A stretch of 41,092 nucleotides of DNA, taken from assembly GCA_035689185.1 (NCBI GenBank), contig DASSLY010000095.1, positions 1 to 41,092 on the forward strand. The letters are read 5' to 3'. The notes below the pieces were generated by a model, which saw nothing but the letters and a program-made list of their open reading frames with translations, made no database searches and was not told where the DNA came from. The stretch is from DASSLY01 sp035689185 (GTDB lineage: Bacteria > Actinomycetota > Actinomycetes > Actinomycetales > Dermatophilaceae). A program made the translations under genes and the position numbers. Below are positions 16,948 through 24,116 of this stretch, piece after piece. Numbering within the stretch: position 1 is the first letter of the stretch; each line of letters starts with the position of its first letter.

Positions 16948-17516
16948 CAGCGTTCGCCTCCCAGGATGCGCACCTCGTCCACGCCGTCGTGCTCGGCCAG
17001 CAGGACATGCACGCGCTCGGTGCTGGACGTGGGCAGGTTCTTGCCGACGAAGTCGGCCCGGATCGGCAGCTCCCGGTGCCCGCGGTCGACCAGCACCGCC
17101 AGCCGCACCGCGCTGGGCCGGCCCAGGTCGGCCAGGGAGTCCAGCGCCGCCCGGACGCTGCGGCCCGCGTAGAGGACGTCGTCGACCAACACGACCGTGC
17201 GCCCGTCGATACCGCCGGCCGGGATGTCGGTGGCCTCGACCGCGCGGACCGGGTGTCGCCGCAGGTCGTCGCGGTGCATCGTGATGTCCAGGGCACCGAC
17301 CGGGATGTCCGCCGACTCGACCTCGGCCATCTCCCGCGCCAGACGCCTGGCCAGCGTGACGCCCCGGGTCGGGATGCCCAGCAGGACCAGGCCGGTCGCT
17401 CCCTTGTTGCGTTCGAGGATCTCGTGCGCGAGCCGGCGCAGCATACGGCTGATGTCGGCGGAGGCGAGCACGACCCGAGGTGCGGGCGTGCTGGGTGCTG
17501 CGAAGTCAGGACGCAT
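16947..17516 (-). CDS. pyrR: Pyrimidine operon regulator / uracil phosphoribosyltransferase PyrR
   Basis: 189 residues. RNA-binding regulator with weak UPRTase activity. The PRPP-binding signature is VVLVDDVLYAGRSVRAAL, and ISRMLRRLAHEI, LVLLGIPTRG and DITMHRDDL are conserved. ATG 17516 is 12 nt from an AAGGAGG; a TTG one codon upstream would give better spacing and cannot be excluded. That Shine-Dalgarno is the 3' arm of a PyrR-type hairpin at 17532-17563, so the protein probably represses its own translation and that of the coupled pyr genes. Confidence 0.95.
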   Translation of the reverse strand: MRPDFAAPSTPAPRVVLASADISRMLRRLAHEILERNKGATGLVLLGIPTRGVTLARRLAREMAEVESADIPVGALDITMHRDDLRRHPVRAVEATDIPAGGIDGRTVVLVDDVLYAGRSVRAALDSLADLGRPSAVRLAVLVDRGHRELPIRADFVGKNLPTSSTERVHVLLAEHDGVDEVRILGGER

Positions 17517-17531
17517 CAACGCGTCAGACCT

Positions 17532-17563
17532 CCTTCCCCGCCTCACCGGACGGGCCTTAAAGG
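17532..17563 (-). promoter_or_regulatory. PyrR-binding RNA hairpin sequestering the pyrR ribosome binding site
   Basis: The minus-strand RNA reads CCUU, UAAGG, CCCG, UCCGGUGAGG, CGGG, G, AAGG, AGG. CCCG/CGGG form the upper stem and CCUU/AAGG the lower stem, with an internal bulge on the 5' side as in Bacillus PyrR sites. The loop fits the UCCNGNGAGG PyrR consensus exactly. The lower-stem AAGG belongs to the AAGGAGG ribosome binding site, so protein-stabilised folding would block initiation, as described for mycobacterial pyrR. A TACAGT -10-like hexamer lies at 17581-17586. Confidence 0.85.
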
Positions 17564-17784
17564 ATGTCGGTTTCCTCGACACTGTACCGGCCGAGGTGGA
17601 CAACCGCCGCCATCGCCCTCCTCCCGCGTGGCCCCTGCCACCCCTGCCCCTGCCCCCCCACTCCCCGCTTGTTGCTCCGAACGCACCGATTTCGCGCCTC
17701 CGGCCTGCCGAAACGGTGGTTTCCGAGCAACAAGCGGGGAGTGGGAGGGTTCGGTGCCTTCTGGGCACCAGGCGGGGGTCGGCG
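17564..17784. other. nusB-pyrR intergenic region
   Basis: 221 bp on the minus strand between nusB and pyrR. Holds palindromic repeat copy B (17668-17734), its C-rich (G-rich on the minus strand) tail at 17631-17662 and the probable pyr promoter region near 17581. bldD, which occupies this slot in Streptomyces, is absent; no ORF is seen. Confidence 0.7.
17668..17734. repeat. 67-bp palindromic repeat, copy B
   Basis: Arms CTTGTTGCTC and GAGCAACAAG are perfect; the inner parts are diverged. The pairing extends outward (CACTCCCCG / CGGGGAGTG) to give arms of about 20 bp, roughly 17658-17745. Oriented on the minus strand, its right arm is followed by runs of GGGG separated by CA/TGGCA, as for copies A and D. 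Confidence 0.85.
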
Positions 17785-18198
17785 TCATACCAGGGTGGGC
17801 TTGACCTCCGCGATCCGGCTCAGCAGGCCGTTGACGAACGACGGCGAGTCGTCGGTGGACAGCATCTTGGCCAGCTCCACCGCCTCGCTGATCGCGACCC
17901 CGTCGGGGATGTCCTGCGCGTAGACCACCTCGTAGGCGCCGATCCGCAGGATCGACCGGTCCACCGCCGGCATCCGCTCCACCGTCCAGCCGTGGGAGTA
18001 CGTCGCGAGGAGCTCATTGAGCGCGTCCCACTTCGACACCACCCCGGCGACCAGGTCCACCGTGAACTGCGGCAGCGGCGCCTGCGTGGTCGGCCGGGCC
18101 ACCCGCTCCGCTAGCAGTCCGGCGGCGTCGATCCCCCGCTGGTCGGCCTCGAAGAGCAACTCCAACGCCTTCTTGCGGGCCTTGCTGCGAGCGGACAT
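17785..18198 (-). CDS. nusB: Transcription antitermination factor NusB
   Basis: 137 residues. Binds boxA RNA with NusE (S10) in rRNA antitermination. Recognised from SARSKARKKALELLFEADQRG at the start and the helical motifs VDLVAGV, YSHGWTVERMPAVDRSILRIGAYE, and ISEAVELAKMLSTDDSPSFVNGLL. Its ATG directly abuts the efp stop, so it is co-transcribed with efp. Confidence 0.96.
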   Translation of the reverse strand: MSARSKARKKALELLFEADQRGIDAAGLLAERVARPTTQAPLPQFTVDLVAGVVSKWDALNELLATYSHGWTVERMPAVDRSILRIGAYEVVYAQDIPDGVAISEAVELAKMLSTDDSPSFVNGLLSRIAEVKPTLV

Positions 18199-18759
18199 CT
18201 AGTTGACGCGCCCGAGGTAGGAGCCGTCGCGGGTGTCGACCTTGACCCGAGTCCCGGTCTCGATGAACAGCGGCACCTGGATCGTGCCGCCGGTCTCCAA
18301 GGTGGCCGGCTTGGTGCCCCCGGTCGAGCGGTCGCCCTGCAGGCCCGGCTCGGTGTAGGAGATCTCCAGCACCACGCTGGCCGGCAGCTCGACATACAGG
18401 GGCGAGCCGTCATGGGTGGCGACGATGGCGTCCTGGTTCTCCAGCATGTAGTCCGCCGCGGTGCCGACCACTTCGGCCGGGACGCTCAGCTGGTCGTAGG
18501 ACTGGCCGTCCATGAAGACGTACTCGCTGCCGTCCTTGTACAGGTACTGCATCGTCCGCTTGTCGACGTTGGCGGTCTCGACCTTGGTCCCGGCGTTGAA
18601 CGTCTTGTCGACCACCTTGCCGGACAGCACCGCCTTCAGCTTGGTGCGCACGAACGCCGGGCCCTTGCCCGGCTTGACGTGCTGGAACTCCACCACGGAC
18701 CACAACTGCCCGTCGATGTTGAGCACCATGCCGTTCTTGAGGTCGTTGGTCGTCGCCAC
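18199..18759 (-). CDS. efp: Translation elongation factor P
   Basis: 186 residues, the normal length. Rescues ribosomes stalled on polyproline, which matters here since CoaBC, AroK and others carry proline-rich stretches. The KOW-like domain has KNGMVLNIDGQLW and the tip loop KPGKGPAF with unmodified-type Lys; the OB domains include YLYKDGSEYVFMD and GDRSTGGTKPATLETG. GTG start at 18759 gives MATTNDLKNG; the longer reading upstream is not conserved. Confidence 0.97.
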   Translation of the reverse strand: MATTNDLKNGMVLNIDGQLWSVVEFQHVKPGKGPAFVRTKLKAVLSGKVVDKTFNAGTKVETANVDKRTMQYLYKDGSEYVFMDGQSYDQLSVPAEVVGTAADYMLENQDAIVATHDGSPLYVELPASVVLEISYTEPGLQGDRSTGGTKPATLETGGTIQVPLFIETGTRVKVDTRDGSYLGRVN

Positions 18760-18971
18760 TGGCTGAACTTCGCTTCCTGTATGCCGGGGGCCGGCTCCGC
18801 ATCGCCGCTGCGGGCACGCGCGCGCCGGGCTCACGCCCCGGGGGTCGCTGGATCGGCCGCCAGTCTATCCCGGGCCGGCGACCGCCCGGCATACCCGCGC
18901 TTGTTGCTCCGGAAGCACCGAATCCGGGCCGCGAGGCACAGGGGCCCGCCGAGCTGATCTCAGCCGGGCTG
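18760..18971. other. efp upstream region and left boundary of the cassette
   Basis: Contains a possible TAGACT -10 hexamer for efp (minus strand, ~18862-18867), the left 50-bp direct repeat (18875-18924) with the half palindrome, and from 18925 sequence belonging to the cassette up to the stop of the first cassette gene. No small gene seen. pepQ and aroQ, often found next to efp, are absent. Confidence 0.55.
18875..18924. repeat. Left direct repeat of the cassette, with half palindrome (copy C)
   Basis: 50 bp starting CCGGCGACCGCC and ending AGCACCGAATC. It matches 24138-24188 apart from one base substitution and one extra C. Positions 18900-18924 are the left arm of the 67-bp palindrome; the loop and right arm are missing here, and the sequence becomes unrelated immediately after 18924. 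Confidence 0.9.
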
Positions 18972-19526
18972 TCAGCGGTGGTAGAGCTTGGGCGGCTGGC
19001 CCTTGTTGTAGACAACCTCCCGGACCTCGCCCTCCCACGAGTTGGTCAGCTGGCGCCACTGTTCTGAGTCCAAGAAAGCCTGACGGCCGTCTTCTGTCGT
19101 CGTGTCGAAGGCGTGCTTGTCCATGGTCATGATGCCGTGTTCGAGAGCGCCCTCACGGATGACGCCCGCCTCGGCGAACAGCAGGATCGGCAACCCCAGT
19201 TGGAAGGCGATGGCCGCCTCCAGGTGCAGGTAGGGCGTGGTCAACCACTGGTTGCTGACTCGGCCGAGGTTGTTGTAGGCCCCGACCGCGCCCGGCCGGT
19301 CCTCCCCCTTGATGATCTTGAACCGTCGAAAACCCAAGCCCAGGAACCCGTTACAGTCCATCATCACGCTTCGGATATGCGGCATCGGCTCTCGACTGTA
19401 GTCGGTGTTTCCGATGGTCCGTGGCGCCAGGCCGCGGTCATGCAGGTGCGCCTGAACGGCTTCTAGGAACCTGCGTTGCCCGTCCTCATGCGGCGAGGGG
19501 CGGCTGAGAAAGACGCTGATCGGCAC
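18972..19526 (-). CDS. Nucleoside-deoxyribosyltransferase/TIR-like Rossmann protein (putative conflict-system component)
   Basis: 184 residues, no named function. The sequence opens with a beta-strand (ISVFLSRPSPHEDGQ), then VQAHLHDRGLAPRTIGNTDYS, a segment CNGFLGLGFRRF, and a conserved-looking helix WLTTPYLHLEAAIAFQLGLPILLF. The Glu in LHLEAAIAFQLG sits where NDT-fold and TIR enzymes carry their catalytic Glu, so nucleoside or NAD N-glycosidase activity is possible but unproved. GTG start at 19526 with a GAGGAG site about 9 nt upstream. It lies 12 nt downstream of the membrane protein gene, so the two form a minus-strand operon. It is less GC-rich than the flanking blocks. Confidence 0.75.
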   Translation of the reverse strand: MPISVFLSRPSPHEDGQRRFLEAVQAHLHDRGLAPRTIGNTDYSREPMPHIRSVMMDCNGFLGLGFRRFKIIKGEDRPGAVGAYNNLGRVSNQWLTTPYLHLEAAIAFQLGLPILLFAEAGVIREGALEHGIMTMDKHAFDTTTEDGRQAFLDSEQWRQLTNSWEGEVREVVYNKGQPPKLYHR

Positions 19527-19538
19527 GTTCGATGCTCC

Positions 19539-19994
19539 TCACTTGCTCATCGGCGGGATGGCTGCAGCGAGTACGACCGCGGCGATGATGGCGAGGTAGA
19601 AAACCCAAATGACTGGCCGCATGAGGGTCCCGATCACCGTGGGCCAGCCGGGTGGTCGACCCGGCCGCGTGAGGGGTGCCAGGCCCAGTTCCCACTTGGG
19701 GACATCCCCACGTACGCATGCGTCATACAGCTTCCGGTAACGGCGCTCCAAGCACAGGTAATAGGCATCCAGCCAGCAGAACGGGAGCACGATGAGCGCG
19801 GCGTACCGGAACGCACCGGGCTGAGGACTGACTCGAGCCAGGATGAGAAGGCCGGCCAGCACGGTCACTGTCCGCGTCTTGACATGAGCGGACTCGGCAG
19901 CCATCCGTTCGATGATTGATTGCACCATCGCCAGGTGGTCCGGTTCGGGTTGCTCGGGCTGCGCGCCCGCCACCCCTTCACGTTCAGCAGACAT
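19539..19994 (-). CDS. Small membrane protein with three predicted helices (putative effector)
   Basis: 151 residues. Soluble acidic N-terminus, then MVQSIIERMAAESAHVKTRT leading into a helix (~40-56, VTVLAGLLILA), a second helix (~62-80, AALIVLPFCWLDAYYL) followed by ERRYRKLYDA, and a C-terminal helix (~121-147, VIWVFYLAIIAAVVLAAAI). The pattern I-x-R-MA ... LDAYYL-x-x-ER-x-YRKLY is that of small membrane proteins seen beside prokaryotic signalling and immunity genes; I cannot name a Pfam family with certainty. ATG 19994 chosen over a TTG at 20057 because the upstream part is the promoter region. A pore-forming or membrane-depolarising effector role is inference from context. Confidence 0.75.
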   Translation of the reverse strand: MSAEREGVAGAQPEQPEPDHLAMVQSIIERMAAESAHVKTRTVTVLAGLLILARVSPQPGAFRYAALIVLPFCWLDAYYLCLERRYRKLYDACVRGDVPKWELGLAPLTRPGRPPGWPTVIGTLMRPVIWVFYLAIIAAVVLAAAIPPMSK

Positions 19995-20028
19995 GGCCCC
20001 CACTTGCGCTGGATTGTGTGACCGAGTC

Positions 20029-20057
20029 AATGTATGGGCAGTGTAGGCAACGGACAA
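20029..20057 (-). promoter_or_regulatory. Candidate promoter for the minus-strand cassette pair
   Basis: On the minus strand TTGTCC (20057-20052), a 17-nt spacer and TACATT (20034-20029). This places transcription about 25-30 nt upstream of the ATG at 19994. It lies within the 78-bp divergent region 19995-20072, which must also hold the promoter of the plus-strand genes; no convincing plus-strand pair was found. Confidence 0.55.
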
Positions 20058-20062
20058 GCCAC

Positions 20063-20068
20063 AGGAGG
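20063..20068 (+). promoter_or_regulatory. Ribosome binding site deciding the 20073 start
   Basis: AGGAGG followed 4 nt later by TTG at 20073. The only ATG upstream in frame (20034) overlaps the divergent promoter's -10 and has no Shine-Dalgarno, so TTG is preferred although the spacing is short. Confidence 0.5.
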
Positions 20069-20072
20069 ACTG

Positions 20073-21407
20073 TTGGCTCGACGGTCACTCTGCTTCGTGG
20101 TGATGCCCTTCGGCAGCGGCCCGCGTGCCCCGGCGCGCAAGGCGCTGCTCGATGACATCTACGCGCATCTGATCTCCCCCGCGGTGCAGGAGGCCGGACT
20201 TCGGCCGCACCGTTCGGACGAAGAGATCGGTGGCGGCATCTTCCAGAAGCGGATCTTCGAGCACCTCGCCGTGTGCGAGTACGCGGTGGCCGACCTGTCC
20301 TTCGCCAACCCGAACGTGTTCTACGAGCTCGGTATCCGGCACGCGCTTCGGCCTTGGAGCACCGTACTTATCTACCAGGACGACGTCCCGCTGCCGTTGG
20401 ACGTCGCACCGGCGACCGCGCTGGCCTACTCCGCGGATGTACTGACTGACCCGCCCGCGCTCGAGCGCTTCCGGGCACGGCTGGGTGAGCGCCTGCGTGC
20501 GGCACGGTCCAGGGATGTCGATAGTCCGGTGTTCCAGCTCGTGGCCGGTCTGCCGATACCGGAGATCGACCACCGGCGGGTCGACGCCATGCTGGACGCG
20601 CTCGACCACGATGAGCACGCAAACCGCCGGATCAGCGAGGCCCAACAGCGGGGGCTGGACGCGCTCCGGTCTCTTCGCGCCGAGCTCGACGAGGACCGCC
20701 TGCCGGCCGAAAGCCTGGTTGCATTGCTGCTGGCGTTTCGTGCGGTCCAGGGCTGGCAGGAGATGGTCGACCTGGTCGCGGACATGCCGGCCGAGGTCGC
20801 GGATGTGTGGCTGGTGCGTGAGCAGTTCGCTCTTGCGCTCGGTCGGCTCCACCATTTCGACGCCGCGGTCGAGATCCTCAGCGAGCTGCTGGAACGCCGA
20901 CCCAGTTCGGAAAGCTACGGCGTCCTGGGCGGCGTGTACAAGCGCTACTGGCTTCACGTAGTGGAACAGGGAGGCAGCACCTTCCGGGCCGCCGGACTCC
21001 TGGACCGGGCATCGGAGACCTACCGCCGCGGCTTCGAGTGCGACCCCCGGGATCCCTATCCCGGGGTGAACGCCGTTGTCCTCGGTCAGCTCGCCGGCGA
21101 TCAGCACGCCGAGCATGCCCGCGAGATGCTGCCGGCGGTTCGGTATGCGGCGGGCCTGCGCATCCGCGAGCGCCGCGCCGACTACTGGGACTACGCCTCG
21201 GTCGTCGAGCTCGCCGCCGTGTCGGGCGACTGGGCCACGGTCCATCGCGCGGCCAGGGGCATGCTGGCGCGACTCACCGAGAGGTTCCAGGCTGCGACCA
21301 CGACGGCCAATCTGAAGCTGATCGGCGATATCTGTCGACCACGAGGCGACGGGCCTCAACTGGACGCCTTGCTCGAAGAGCTCAATCGTCATGAGGAGCA
21401 GGGGTGA
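20073..21407 (+). CDS. NDT-like domain fused to ASK1-type TPR (DUF4071/MAP3K TRAFs-binding) domain
   Basis: 444 residues. The N-terminal ~130 residues form an NDT/TIR-like nucleotide-binding domain: CFVVMPFG (residues ~7-14), IFEHLAVCEYAVADLSFANPNV, and NPNVFYELGIRHALRP with the Glu that is catalytic in nucleoside deoxyribosyltransferases. After a coiled linker (~170-205), the C-terminal half matches the TPR domain known from animal ASK1 kinases and many bacterial proteins: AFRAVQGWQEMVDLVADMP, REQFALALGR, YGVLGGVYKR, and YRRGFECDPRDPYPGVNAVVL. TTG start at 20073 puts the protein start just before CFVVMPFG as in homologues; ATG 20034 would add 13 residues. First of three plus-strand cassette genes. 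Function unknown; a sensor or adaptor producing or binding a nucleotide is plausible. Confidence 0.8.
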   Translation: MARRSLCFVVMPFGSGPRAPARKALLDDIYAHLISPAVQEAGLRPHRSDEEIGGGIFQKRIFEHLAVCEYAVADLSFANPNVFYELGIRHALRPWSTVLIYQDDVPLPLDVAPATALAYSADVLTDPPALERFRARLGERLRAARSRDVDSPVFQLVAGLPIPEIDHRRVDAMLDALDHDEHANRRISEAQQRGLDALRSLRAELDEDRLPAESLVALLLAFRAVQGWQEMVDLVADMPAEVADVWLVREQFALALGRLHHFDAAVEILSELLERRPSSESYGVLGGVYKRYWLHVVEQGGSTFRAAGLLDRASETYRRGFECDPRDPYPGVNAVVLGQLAGDQHAEHAREMLPAVRYAAGLRIRERRADYWDYASVVELAAVSGDWATVHRAARGMLARLTERFQAATTTANLKLIGDICRPRGDGPQLDALLEELNRHEEQG

Positions 21408-21456
21408 GCGACGAGGCGGTGCCACAGCCGACCGTGGACTCGATCGTCACGGGCGC

Positions 21457-21930
21457 ATGAGCCAACTCGCCTCCGCCCTGTTCCGCCAAGACCACCCATC
21501 GCCGGACCGAACCCTGCTGCTGCTGATGCGCTTCGGTCACAACCCCTGGCGCGCCACCGTCCACCGCCTGATCCGTGACACGGCAACCACCCTCGGATTC
21601 GACGTCGTCCGTGCGGACGACCGGGACTACTCCGGCGAGCTGTGGACCAATGTCAAGCTCTGCTTGGACAACACCGCGCTGGCCATCGCGGTCTTCGACG
21701 GCGTGGAGCACAACCTCGCCGCGGACACCGCGAACCTGGCGGTCGAGCTCGGCTACCTGTTCGCGCGCGACACCCCCTGTCTCATCCTGCGTGAACGGTC
21801 CCTGCCGCAGCCGCCGGCGATGCTGGCCCACCGGCTACACACCCCGTTCGACGCGCTCGACCTCGACGGGACGCTGCAGCCGCCTGTCCAGCACTGGCTC
21901 ACCGCCCACGCGGCTCGCGTAGTCGCCTGA
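21457..21930 (+). CDS. Stand-alone NDT/TIR-like nucleotide-binding protein
   Basis: 157 residues. Pattern: LLLLMRFG (first strand), RLIRDTATTLGFDVVRADDR, ELWTNVKLCLDNTALAIAVFD, then NLAVELGYLFARDTPCLILRE. The Glu of AVELGY (residue 97) is at the NDT/TIR catalytic position; no transmembrane part. ATG 21457 lies 49 nt after the previous stop; an in-frame start further upstream would add a basic non-conserved tail. Gene ends 11 nt before the TIR-SLOG gene, so they are co-transcribed. It may be a partner or substrate-processing subunit of the TIR-SLOG protein; activity not shown. Confidence 0.75.
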   Translation: MSQLASALFRQDHPSPDRTLLLLMRFGHNPWRATVHRLIRDTATTLGFDVVRADDRDYSGELWTNVKLCLDNTALAIAVFDGVEHNLAADTANLAVELGYLFARDTPCLILRERSLPQPPAMLAHRLHTPFDALDLDGTLQPPVQHWLTAHAARVVA

Positions 21931-21941
21931 GGAGGACTGGG

Positions 21942-24116
21942 ATGGCACCCAACCCGCGTCAGCGCTGGAAGCTGCTGCTGCACAGCGTTGACCGGCCCGG
22001 GGACTGCTCACGGCTGCAACACGCCCTCATCGATGCCGCCAAGGAGTCCAATGAGCAGGACGCGCTGGAGTTCATCACCTCGCTCGACGGCGTGACACCG
22101 ACGGCTACAGCCGAGACCACCGTCGTGCTCGTTCTCGTCGGAGGCAGCCTGTCCGTCGACGCCAAGCCCACGGAGAAGCTGGTCAAGGCGGCGAGAGTCA
22201 CCGCGGTGGACGTTTGGGTCGTGTTCAACCCCGAAGTCGACTTCCACGCGCAATGTCCCCGAGGGCTGGATGAGCTCAACGGCGTGGCCTGGCAACCGGC
22301 GGCGGACCCGACTCCCGTGGCCCGCTCGCTGCTGCGCGCGCTGGGGCTGGACGAGGATGACCGCCGTTACTTCATCTCATATGCCCGCAAAGACGGGACA
22401 GCCCTGGCCGTCCAGGTCCGTCATGCGCTGCTCGACCAGCGGTGCCGGGCCTTCCTGGACACCGTCGACATCAAGGTGGGCGCACCGTTTCAGCAGGCGC
22501 TCACGCGGGAACTCGACGACCGGTCGGTCCTGGTGCTGATCGAGACACCGCACGCCGCCCAGAGCCCGTGGATCGACTACGAACTGGCATTCGCCAAGAG
22601 CCATGGCATTGCTATCAGGACGGTGTCACCGCCGCCGTCAGGACACCGGGTGGTACCGAGAACCGAGGCGTCGACGACGCCAGTCGTGACGCACGCCGCA
22701 GTGACAGCAGCCCGCACTCGGACGACGACGCTCACCACATCGGTCACCGCCACCGCAAATGACGGCGCAGAGGAAGCGCCGTTGGGGTGGCGGCTGGATG
22801 CGGCCGGCCGAGCCCTCACCAGCCCTGATGACTACGAGATCGCTGAAAACGGCGACATCAGGCTCGCCGGAGGCGCCCTGGTGCGCCTCGCAGGCAGCCT
22901 CCAGGCGGTGCACACCCGTAGTTATCGGCTCCGCCGGGAAAGCCTGCTGCAGTCGGTCATCAACCGGCTGGAAGATCGGGGTCTTACCGTCCAGCCGTTG
23001 AACCCGTGGAGCGTCCTCGGTGTCGACCGGAAGAGCAGCACAAGGGAGCTGGTCCTCGTCGCGTCGCGGCGGCCGATGCCGGAAGACGTCTATCGAGCGG
23101 CCAGCCTTCGGACTGAGCATCCCGATGCCACGAAGACCTGGGTCGTGCACCGCACCGTGGACCCCGACCAAGGCCATCTGAAGCTGCTGGCTTGGATCGG
23201 CCGGGACGACGGACCGACGATGGCGAGCTCCCCGGAGCTCCGCAACGGTGGAGTCGGGACGCCGCAACCGGCCCGCGGAGGGGTGACCGTGGCGAGCTAC
23301 TCAGAGTTCCACAACGGTGGAGCTGGGACGACGCAGCCGACCGGCGAGAGGCTGATGGTGGCAAATCCCCCGGACTTGGACAAGGCTCAACGGGTGATGC
23401 CGCAACTGGCAGATGAGCCAGACCGGCCCGCCCTGCGGGTGTTCGTGTCAGCCTCGGTGCCTTACGGAGACCGGGCCGAGCAGGCGAAGCCGTTCGAGAT
23501 CGAGGACATCCAACTCGCTGTGGCAGCGACGTTCGAAGCCATCATCGGCCGCGACCATGTGCTCGTCTTCGGTGGACACCCTGCCATCACCCCACTTGCG
23601 CTCAGCATCGACATGCTGCTGCACAAGATCCCCCGAGGTAAGGACCGAGAGCGGATCGAGCTGTACCAGTCGGCGTTCTACCGCGCGGACGCCGACAACC
23701 CGCGGGATCGGCTCGTGCCCGAGCTGGCGACGCTGGCGGAAGGCCGGGCCCGCGTCATCTGGACCCCCGAGGGCACCGACCACGACGACCGCGTCGCCGC
23801 CCTGCGGGAGCAGATGCTCGAGCAGCGCATCGACGCCGCGTTCTTCATTGGCGGCATGAACGGGGTCGCCGACGAGTCGCGGCTCGTGGCGGAGAAGCAC
23901 CCGACCGCAGCGCGGTTCTACTTCAGCGAACCCGGCGGGATGGCGGCCAGGGTAGCCGGCGTACTCGACCCCACCCTCGACGAGGAGGGCGCCCCAGCCG
24001 TGCGTCCGCTGCCGGATGGGAGCTTCGCGCTGACCGGGCGCGGATACGCCCACTTGGCGCTGAGTTCCCTGGAGCGGGTGGAGCAGTCCAGGATGAACCC
24101 TTCCGCGGAGTTCTAG
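21942..24116 (+). CDS. TIR-SLOG fusion protein (putative immune sensor/signalling enzyme)
   Basis: 724 residues. Residues 1-135 form an alpha/beta domain of unknown type. Residues ~141-228 are a TIR domain: RRYFISYARKDG, FLDTVDIKVGAPF and SPWIDYELAFAKSHG, with the NADase catalytic Glu present (E214). Residues ~229-280 are a Thr-rich linker, ~281-420 an unrecognised domain, ~427-490 a linker with a 23-residue repeat (ELRNGGVGTPQP / EFHNGGAGTTQP). Residues ~498-700 are a SLOG (TRPM/Lsd-type) nucleotide-sensor domain: LRVFVSASVPYGDR, VLVFGGHPAITPL, IDAAFFIGGMNGVADE. In Thoeris, TIR makes and SLOG reads a cyclic-ADPR signal in separate proteins; here both are in one chain. ATG 21942 with GAGGAGG upstream. 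Lower GC than flanks. Domain calls are confident, system function is inferred. Confidence 0.88.
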   Translation: MAPNPRQRWKLLLHSVDRPGDCSRLQHALIDAAKESNEQDALEFITSLDGVTPTATAETTVVLVLVGGSLSVDAKPTEKLVKAARVTAVDVWVVFNPEVDFHAQCPRGLDELNGVAWQPAADPTPVARSLLRALGLDEDDRRYFISYARKDGTALAVQVRHALLDQRCRAFLDTVDIKVGAPFQQALTRELDDRSVLVLIETPHAAQSPWIDYELAFAKSHGIAIRTVSPPPSGHRVVPRTEASTTPVVTHAAVTAARTRTTTLTTSVTATANDGAEEAPLGWRLDAAGRALTSPDDYEIAENGDIRLAGGALVRLAGSLQAVHTRSYRLRRESLLQSVINRLEDRGLTVQPLNPWSVLGVDRKSSTRELVLVASRRPMPEDVYRAASLRTEHPDATKTWVVHRTVDPDQGHLKLLAWIGRDDGPTMASSPELRNGGVGTPQPARGGVTVASYSEFHNGGAGTTQPTGERLMVANPPDLDKAQRVMPQLADEPDRPALRVFVSASVPYGDRAEQAKPFEIEDIQLAVAATFEAIIGRDHVLVFGGHPAITPLALSIDMLLHKIPRGKDRERIELYQSAFYRADADNPRDRLVPELATLAEGRARVIWTPEGTDHDDRVAALREQMLEQRIDAAFFIGGMNGVADESRLVAEKHPTAARFYFSEPGGMAARVAGVLDPTLDEEGAPAVRPLPDGSFALTGRGYAHLALSSLERVEQSRMNPSAEF
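23217..23355. repeat. 69-bp imperfect duplication in the TIR-SLOG linker
   Basis: Two units encoding MASSPELRNGGVGTPQP... and VASYSEFHNGGAGTTQP..., aligned over 23 residues, with a third diverged start (VANPPDLDKAQ). The shared nucleotide core is CAACGGTGGAG. Confidence 0.7.

Noticed and set aside
21942..24116. Classical Thoeris (ThsA/ThsB)
   Set aside because: There is no Sir2 domain; TIR and SLOG are in one chain with other partners.
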